Source: CAZGAH01 sp964523295
GTDB lineage: Bacteria; Desulfobacterota; Desulfovibrionia; Desulfovibrionales; Desulfovibrionaceae
DNA: 59,226 nucleotides
Assembly (NCBI GenBank): GCA_964523295.1
Contig: CAZGAH010000015.1
Coordinates: 1-59,226, forward strand
Direction of reading: 5' to 3'
Below, piece by piece: positions 53,927-59,226 of the stretch (position 1 is its first letter; every line of letters begins with the position of its first letter). Under the pieces are notes generated by a model. The model did not search any database. It had not been told where the DNA came from and was given only the letters and a program-made list of their open reading frames with translations. The translations under genes were made by a program, and so were the position numbers.

Positions 53927-55183
53927 ATGGCCGACAACGGCATGACCTCCGAAGACAGCCGCATATTCCGGGCCTTTCAGACCGCGATGATCGTGTTGTT
54001 CGCAGGGAGCATCGCCGCGCTGTTCTTTGGAATGGCCCTGCGTACTCAGCATCTGCTGCACCAGGAAATGCTGACCCGGGCGCGCGCGCACGTCGACGGC
54101 ATCATCACGACGCGCGCCTGGGCTGCCGGCTATCAGGGCGTCTACGTGAAAAAATCACCTGAAGACCGCCCCAATCCCTTTCTGGATGAGCCCGTCCTGG
54201 TCGGTCGCGACGGGGAGCAGTATTTGAGAAAGAATCCGGCGACCATGACCAGGGAAATATCGGACTTGTCGCAGCGGCAGGGTCTGTTCACCTTTCGGAT
54301 CACCAGCAGCCGACCGGTCAATCCGGCCAATGCGCCGGACGCCTTCGAGCGTGAAGGCCTGGACCGCTTCGAGGCCGGCACCGGGGAGTACCAGAGTGTG
54401 GAGCAGCGCGGTGCAGAGACCCTTTTCCGCTATATGGCGCCCCTGTACGTCGACGCGTCCTGCCTCGACTGTCATCGCTATCAGCACTACGCGCCGGGCG
54501 ACCTGCACGGCGCCGTCAGCGTGAGCTTTTCCATTGCCGACGTGCGAAAGAACATGATCCGGGAAGGTATCGTTATCTTCGTTCTGGCGCTTGCGGCGCT
54601 TGGGATTCTGATCGCGGTTTTTTTCTTTTTCCTCAAAAAGATGCGTCGACGTTTGCATCGGCTGAATGCCCAGCTGGAGCGAATGGCCACGACCGACGCC
54701 CTGACCGGCATTGCGAACCGCGGACATCTCATGGACTGCGTGGACAGGGAATTCTCGCGCAGCCGCCGTCACAACCAGAACCTGTCTTTCGTGCTTTTCG
54801 ACATAGACCGTTTCAAGGACTTCAACGACACCTTCGGTCACCAGGCCGGAGACACGATACTCCGGATGCTGGCCACCCTGACTGTCGGGATGTTGCGCAC
54901 GTACGATATTTTCGGTCGCTATGGCGGTGAAGAATTCCTTCTGGTGCTGCCCGACACCAGCGAGGAAGATGCCTTCCTCCTGGCGGAACGGGTGCGCACG
55001 ACGATCGAGGCCGAGCTTGCCGGGCTGGCGGGCGTGACGCAGGGCAGTATTATTACCGTCAGCGGCGGAGTCGGCAGGCTTCGAGAGGACGATGCCGACG
55101 CAGCGGCAGCCATCCGTCGCGCTGACGTAGCCTTGTATGCGGCCAAACGCAACGGCCGCAACCGTATTGAGCGGGATAAGTGA
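53927..55183 (+). CDS. Haem-sensor (DUF3365) diguanylate cyclase
   Basis: This 418-residue inner-membrane signal enzyme has a transmembrane helix near residues 18-40 and a periplasmic DUF3365 (Tll0287-like) domain with a single c-type haem motif, Cys179-X2-Cys182-His183. A second helix (about 208-230) and a GGDEF domain with the active-site sequence RYGGEEF (333-337) follow. It should make cyclic di-GMP when the haem senses redox state or a gas. The I-site RXXD is not clear. It starts 108 bases after the CODH/ACS operon in the same direction. Confidence 0.9.
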   Translation: MADNGMTSEDSRIFRAFQTAMIVLFAGSIAALFFGMALRTQHLLHQEMLTRARAHVDGIITTRAWAAGYQGVYVKKSPEDRPNPFLDEPVLVGRDGEQYLRKNPATMTREISDLSQRQGLFTFRITSSRPVNPANAPDAFEREGLDRFEAGTGEYQSVEQRGAETLFRYMAPLYVDASCLDCHRYQHYAPGDLHGAVSVSFSIADVRKNMIREGIVIFVLALAALGILIAVFFFFLKKMRRRLHRLNAQLERMATTDALTGIANRGHLMDCVDREFSRSRRHNQNLSFVLFDIDRFKDFNDTFGHQAGDTILRMLATLTVGMLRTYDIFGRYGGEEFLLVLPDTSEEDAFLLAERVRTTIEAELAGLAGVTQGSIITVSGGVGRLREDDADAAAAIRRADVALYAAKRNGRNRIERDK

Positions 55184-55708
55184 GGCAGTCCGGCGTTCGC
55201 CACGCAGGACGCCAGAGCACGGAAACTCGACTTCACGCAGACCGGCGCTCCTGTTATGCACCATGCGACCGAAATCAGTTGCTGCGCCAACAATTGACCG
55301 CACTTCCTGACTCCAGGGAACATCGTGCCGATGGGTAAGACCCTGGAAACACCGATCGCGATGCCGTTGTGCTGCGTACGTTTTTGTAAAATTTTCGGGT
55401 GGCCGTGGGTCCACGCTTTACAATTTTGTCATATTGATTTCTTCTAAAAGAGTTTTGCTTGAATGCCCTTGGCGAAATGATTGACTCTTTTCATCCTGGC
55501 CCGATTCTTGATATCGCGTAGTCAAGGCCCTGAATTGCCGGACCGGGGCTGACCGGAAATGAATTCGACGTTGGCGGGCGCAGGCGCTCGCCAGGCCTTT
55601 CAGAAGGCCTGAGGAGTCCCGGGCGTAGGCGGGGGGAGAGAGGGTCCGGCCTTCCATCCGCGAGTTGTCAAAAACGTAAATTTTAACTCAATGCGACGAG
55701 GTTACTTC
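55184..55708 (+). promoter_or_regulatory. 525-base gap with weak sigma-54-like site and structured leader before glnN
   Basis: TGGCCCGATTCTTGAT (55497-55512) fits a -24/-12 layout except that the -12 GC is GA. A closing stem GCCGGACC (55537-55544)/GGTCCGGC (55643-55650) begins about 25 bases further and encloses the hairpins GGCGGGC/GCTCGCC (55573-55592) and AGGCCTT-TCAG-AAGGCCT (55593-55610). The layout resembles a small leader RNA, but no known riboswitch family is recognised. The first 250 bases are featureless. Confidence 0.4.
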
Positions 55709-57922
55709 ATGAGCGGAATTCAAGCGCGTCTGAATGCTATTTCGGCAGTGACGACCTACAAACCCATTTCCGATCCCTTGAATTTTTCACAGACCAAGCC
55801 GACCGAGATTTTCGGTTCGAACGTGTTCAGCGAGCGCGTGATGAAGGAGCGGCTGCCCAAGCATGTCTACAAGTCGCTGAAGAAGACGATACAGCAGGGG
55901 GAGCGGCTGGACGCCACGATCGCGGACGTGGTCGCCAATGCAATGAAGGACTGGGCGATCGAAAAGGGGGCAACACATTTTTGTCACGTCTTCTATCCCT
56001 TGACGGGGATGACCGCGGAAAAGCACGACGCCTTTCTGGTGCCCGACGGGGTGGGCGGCGCGGTTGCCGAATTCAGCGGAAAGTTGCTGATTCAGGGCGA
56101 GCCCGACGCGTCGAGTTTTCCCTCGGGCGGGCTGCGCACGACCTTCGAGGCGCGCGGCTACACTGCCTGGGACGTGACCAGTCCGGCGTATATCCTGGAG
56201 AATCCCAACGGCACGGTGCTCTGCATTCCCACCGCCTTCGTATCCTGGACCGGCGAGGCCCTGGACAAGAAAACGCCGCTGTTGCGCTCCACGCAGGCGT
56301 TGAACAAGCAGGCCAGGCGCGTGCTCGAGCTGTTCGGTGTGGAAACGAAACTGCCGGTACACGCATTTGCCGGATCGGAACAGGAATACTTTCTCATTGA
56401 CCGGAATTTCGTGTTCTCCCGGCCTGATCTGCTGATAGCCGGGCGTACGTTGTTCGGCACGCGGCCGGCCAAGGGGCAGGAGTTCGAGGATCAGTATTTC
56501 GGCGCCATTCCCCGCCGCGTGCTCGCATTCATGATGGAGGTGGACCATCAGCTCTACAAGCTCGGCGTGCCCGTAAAAACCCGGCACAACGAAGTGGCGC
56601 CCAGTCAGTACGAAATCGCCCCCATTTTCGAGCCCGGTAATCTGGCCACCGATCACAATCAGCTGGTCATGACCACGCTGCGCGGCATTGCCAAACGCTA
56701 CGGCATGATCTGCCTGTTGCACGAAAAGCCCTTTGCCGGAATCAACGGCTCGGGCAAGCACCTGAATTACTCCATCGGCAACGACGATCTGGGCAGTCTG
56801 TTCGACCCGGGCGACACGCCGCACGAGAATGCCCAGTTCCTGGTCTTCTGCGCGGCCGCCATCCGCTGCGTGCATAAGTACGGGTCCTTGCTGCGCGCCA
56901 CCGTGGCCTCGGCCTCCAACGACCATCGTCTGGGCGCCAACGAGGCGCCGCCGGCTATTATGTCCGTGTACCTCGGGGAGCAGCTCACGGACGTCTTCGA
57001 GCAGATCAAGAAAGGGAACGTGGAGAGCAGCCAACACCAGGGCATCATGCACATCGGCCAGCGGGATATCTCCTGGGTGCGGGTCAGCAAGGCGGCGGTG
57101 GAGAAGGGTTTTACCCTCAAAGACATCGGAGTAGTCCTCNNNNNNNNNNTTGCCTTCACCGGCAACCGCTTCGAGTTCCGGGCCGTGGGCTCGGGTCAGT
57201 CCGTGGCCGGACCGCAGGTGGCGCTCAACACCATGATGGCCGAGTCGCTGGATTTCATCGCCACGGAAATCGAAGCGATCATGAAGGGCGATGCGAGCAA
57301 GCTGAATGTGGCCGTGCATAAGGTTATCCAAAAGATCATGCAGGAGCACGACGCCATTATCTTCAACGGCGACGGGTATTCGGAGGCGTGGCACAAGGAG
57401 GCCGAGCGGCGCGGACTGCCCAATTTGAAGACCACGCCCGAGGCTTTGCCGGAGCTGTCCTCGCCCGAGGTCGTCGCGCTGTTTACCAAATACGGCGTGT
57501 TCTCCGAGGCTGAGCTGAAATCGCGCCAGGATATCTACCTCGAGCAGTACTGCAAGACCATCAAGACCGAGGCCAATCTTGTCATCCGCATGGCAAAGAC
57601 CATCATCTTCCCCGCCGCCATGCGCTACCAGGGCGAACTGTCCGCCACGTGCGCCAATCTCAAAGCCATCGGCCACGATTATACCATGCGCACGCTGGAC
57701 GACGTAACCAACAAACTCCGCTCCATGCAGCAGGGCGTCGACGAGCTCGCCCGCTTGCTGGGCCATGAGGCAACCGATACGCTGGAGGAAGCCAGGCACC
57801 TGTGCGCCAAGGTGCTGCCTGCAATGAATGAGATCAGAAAATGGGCCGACTCGCTCGAATGCCTGGTCGCCGACGACCTCTGGGCGCTCCCCAGCTATCA
57901 GGAAATGCTCTTTATTAAGTAA
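55709..57922 (+). CDS. glnN: Type III glutamine synthetase (GSIII), interrupted by an assembly gap
   Basis: GSIII makes glutamine from glutamate, ammonia and ATP as a large dodecamer, seen in Bacteroides, cyanobacteria and some deltaproteobacteria. The roughly 737-residue product has the GSIII N-terminal region (NVFSERVMKERLPKHVYKSL), the catalytic AGSEQEYFLID and VKTRHNEVAPSQYEIAPIF, and then NGSGKHLNYS. The ten Ns at 57140-57149 sit just before AFTGNRFEFRAVGS. There the family's invariant Asp-Arg-Asn-Arg-Thr-Ser segment should lie, so its absence is an assembly effect. The C-terminal domain is specific to type III. The ATG at 55709 after GAGG is the chosen start. It takes up the ammonia theme of amtB. 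Confidence 0.95.
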   Translation: MSGIQARLNAISAVTTYKPISDPLNFSQTKPTEIFGSNVFSERVMKERLPKHVYKSLKKTIQQGERLDATIADVVANAMKDWAIEKGATHFCHVFYPLTGMTAEKHDAFLVPDGVGGAVAEFSGKLLIQGEPDASSFPSGGLRTTFEARGYTAWDVTSPAYILENPNGTVLCIPTAFVSWTGEALDKKTPLLRSTQALNKQARRVLELFGVETKLPVHAFAGSEQEYFLIDRNFVFSRPDLLIAGRTLFGTRPAKGQEFEDQYFGAIPRRVLAFMMEVDHQLYKLGVPVKTRHNEVAPSQYEIAPIFEPGNLATDHNQLVMTTLRGIAKRYGMICLLHEKPFAGINGSGKHLNYSIGNDDLGSLFDPGDTPHENAQFLVFCAAAIRCVHKYGSLLRATVASASNDHRLGANEAPPAIMSVYLGEQLTDVFEQIKKGNVESSQHQGIMHIGQRDISWVRVSKAAVEKGFTLKDIGVVLXXXXAFTGNRFEFRAVGSGQSVAGPQVALNTMMAESLDFIATEIEAIMKGDASKLNVAVHKVIQKIMQEHDAIIFNGDGYSEAWHKEAERRGLPNLKTTPEALPELSSPEVVALFTKYGVFSEAELKSRQDIYLEQYCKTIKTEANLVIRMAKTIIFPAAMRYQGELSATCANLKAIGHDYTMRTLDDVTNKLRSMQQGVDELARLLGHEATDTLEEARHLCAKVLPAMNEIRKWADSLECLVADDLWALPSYQEMLFIK
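57140..57149. other. Assembly gap (10 N)
   Basis: Unknown bases inside the GSIII active-site region. The frame is preserved, but conserved residues are missing, so the true gap is probably longer. Confidence 0.9.
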
Positions 57923-57952
57923 CCCATTAAAAACAGACGCAACTTGTCTCCT

Positions 57953-57999
57953 CCGACGCCGGGTCAGTCTGCTCAGACGGCCCCGGCGTCGGCCTTTTT
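57953..57999 (+). terminator. Intrinsic terminator of glnN
   Basis: An 11-bp perfect stem, CCGACGCCGGG/CCCGGCGTCGG, with an 18-base loop and a T-run (CCTTTTT) 30 bases after the glnN stop. Confidence 0.9.
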
Positions 58000-58370
58000 C
58001 GGAAGGCAAAAAAATTATTTTCACAATAGTCGAATTTTTTAGTTGACTTTTTCAGCAGAGCAGGCAACATCGTGGCTGCTACCGGGGGCGAGCCATACCC
58101 CGCTTCATCCGGTGTGCGCCAGGGAAGCCCTGCCGATATCCCGACGGCACGTCTCTTCCATCGCACATCATAACAAGGGCACGGTCGTGCTGCCTTGCAA
58201 TGGTTTCTTTTCAGGCGCAGCCATGGTGTTCCGCAGACATTTCGGGAAAGCGTCAGGTGCCATTTTTTTCATCTTTAAACCGCGCATGCCTCTTTTCTAT
58301 CGTGGACTTCAGCGACCGCTAAGCTCCATCGAGACGAGTACAGAACATGCCAAGATTGGAGCTATAGTCC
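58000..58370. other. Gene-free leader region before the RRM gene
   Basis: About 370 bases with no convincing gene. A 129-codon frame at 58043-58432 overlaps the RRM gene in another frame and is not credible. The stretch near 58000-58050 is AT-rich with TTGACT, so a promoter and a long 5' leader for the RRM gene are possible; no -10 element is clear. Confidence 0.4.
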
Positions 58371-58727
58371 ATGTCCAAGAAACTTTATGTAGGAAATCTG
58401 CCCTTCTCCACGAACACCGACGAAGTCCGTAACCTTTTTGCCGCTTATGGCGAAGTCCTGAGCGTGAATCTCATCACTGACAGAGAAACCGGCCAGCTGC
58501 GCGGTTTCGGTTTTGTCGAGATGAATGACGACGGCGCCAGAGAGGCCATGACGGCGCTCAATGGCAAGGATTTCGGCGGCCGCTCGCTGAAAGTCAACGA
58601 GGCCGAAGACAAGCCCCGCTCCGGCGGCGGCGGCGGCGGTGGTGGTCGTGGCGGTTATGGCGGCGGCGGCGGTGGTCGTGGCGGCTTCGGCGGCAAGGGC
58701 GGCGGTGACCGCGACCGTCGTTGGTAA
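58371..58727 (+). CDS. Glycine-rich RRM RNA-binding protein
   Basis: This 118-residue protein has a single RNA recognition motif: RNP2 as LYVGNL (residues 5-10) and RNP1 as RGFGFVEM (about 44-51). A Gly/Arg-rich tail of about 36 residues (GGRGGYGG, GGRGGFGG repeats) follows and ends DRDRRW. Proteins of this type occur in deltaproteobacteria and cyanobacteria and are often cold-responsive RNA chaperones; that role is inferred. The ATG at 58371 follows TTGGAG. Confidence 0.92.
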   Translation: MSKKLYVGNLPFSTNTDEVRNLFAAYGEVLSVNLITDRETGQLRGFGFVEMNDDGAREAMTALNGKDFGGRSLKVNEAEDKPRSGGGGGGGGRGGYGGGGGGRGGFGGKGGGDRDRRW

Positions 58728-58768
58728 TCGACCAGCCGAAGGCGGGTCTTAACCAGCCCAACTGATTA

Positions 58769-58804
58769 CAAAGGGGTTGCAGTCTGCGCTGCAGCCCCTT
58801 TTTT
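58769..58804 (+). terminator. Intrinsic terminator of the RRM gene
   Basis: GGGGTTGCAG and CTGCAGCCCC pair (one G-U pair) around a six-base loop, followed by six T. It is 42 bases after the stop. Confidence 0.88.
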
Positions 58805-59171
58805 CTCTCGACCTCGTGCCGTTCCCGGACGAGGCCTTTTTTTTCGTTTCCCTTCAACGGAGGCACATTGGTCTCGATAACGATGCGTCCTCGCTTTCTT
58901 CAGCTGAAACATCACTCCTTTTGAAATGCACCGGGTGGTTCCCTGTTTTTATTCCGTTAGCGCATCCTGGCTTTGAAAAAGGTTAGATGCTCTTATGCAT
59001 TTCCCAGAAACAATAGGACATTATTTCTGTGTAGACTTTTACATCAAGGCGAAAATGCGCTATTACTGCTACGCCCGCATGCGCCCCCAGCCGGGGAAGC
59101 GCACGAAATGCCCCGGCGAGAGGCTGAATGGAGGCTACACGATTCAACATTATCAGCGTGGCCGGTAGCGT
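58805..59171. other. Gene-free stretch
   Basis: About 370 bases in which no frame has a believable start site or family match. GC content is lower than average. The IS21-like end starts after it. Confidence 0.5.
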
Positions 59172-59226
59172 TGTCAGGCGACACCATAAACTGACCCCCT
59201 AACGACACGCAGAATTGACCCACCCC
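59172..59226 (+). mobile_element. Probable IS21-family element terminus (runs off right edge)
   Basis: The sequence begins TGTCAGGCGACACC and then contains repeated units AAACTGACCCCC and GAATTGACCCACC. IS21-type elements begin with TG and carry several short TGACCC-type repeats near the end. The transposase genes istA and istB would lie beyond the window. Confidence 0.5.

Noticed and set aside
58043..58432. 129-codon frame before the RRM gene
   Set aside because: No start signal and it overlaps the RRM gene in a different frame; composition is not protein-like.

Overview
The window is GC-rich DNA from a draft assembly, with six N-gaps. It most likely comes from an anaerobic, hydrogen- and CO-metabolising deltaproteobacterium (Desulfobacterota), probably of the order Desulfovibrionales. 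Four things point there: the [FeFe]-hydrogenase maturation genes with an embedded aspartase, the mfd-peptidylprolyl isomerase-surA-rodZ-recO-glyQ-glyS order, a type III glutamine synthetase, and a 7TMR-DISM/PAS sensor of the kind seen in that group. Order is an inference; genus cannot be fixed from the sequence.

Layout. 1-160: an ISL3-type transposase remnant running off the left edge. 337-5668 (+): a tight operon for H-cluster assembly (TM1266-type regulator, hydG, aspA, hydE, hydF). No hydrogenase structural gene is present. 6067-12321: a ZIP metal transporter, a 46-residue membrane miniprotein missed by length cut-offs, tRNA-Arg(CCT) with its promoter, a Gln/Tyr- and Pro-rich lipoprotein, the potassium transporter Kup, a membrane protein and a HicAB toxin-antitoxin pair. 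12453-18640 (-): phosphomannomutase/phosphoglucomutase and the nitrogen-control genes amtB-PII-glnD behind a near-consensus sigma-54 promoter. 18867-25324 (-): three exported proteins (carboxylesterase, lipoprotein, alpha/beta hydrolase), then a membrane sensor. 25325-26591 has no convincing gene. 26592-37949 (+): cheW, then mfd, two SurA/PpiC-type folding factors, rodZ, recO, glyQ and glyS. 38090-40320: two hypothetical genes and a HAD phosphatase. 40385-41030: a patch of decayed insertion sequences (an IS630-like N-terminus, an internally deleted ISL3 copy and a 17-bp perfect hairpin). 41292-44540: a divergent pair of ferredoxin-domain proteins, a bioY remnant and two small proteins.

44713-53818 (+) is the most notable region: a carbonyl-branch Wood-Ljungdahl cluster, cooS, a 1230-codon gene, acsC and a RACo-type activator. 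The 1230-codon gene is an uninterrupted fusion of acetyl-CoA synthase (complete A-cluster ligands) to the small corrinoid protein subunit AcsD through a long Pro/Ala linker. A c-type-haem DUF3365 diguanylate cyclase follows. 55709-57922 is type III glutamine synthetase with a possible structured leader, 58371-58727 is a glycine-rich RRM protein, and an IS21-like terminus lies at the right edge.

Together the genes describe hydrogen and CO/acetyl-CoA chemistry next to ammonium sensing and assimilation. The linking ideas (aspartase as ammonia donor for the H-cluster, the fusion as a methyl-transfer tether, the haem cyclase as a redox or gas sensor) are hypotheses and are marked as such.
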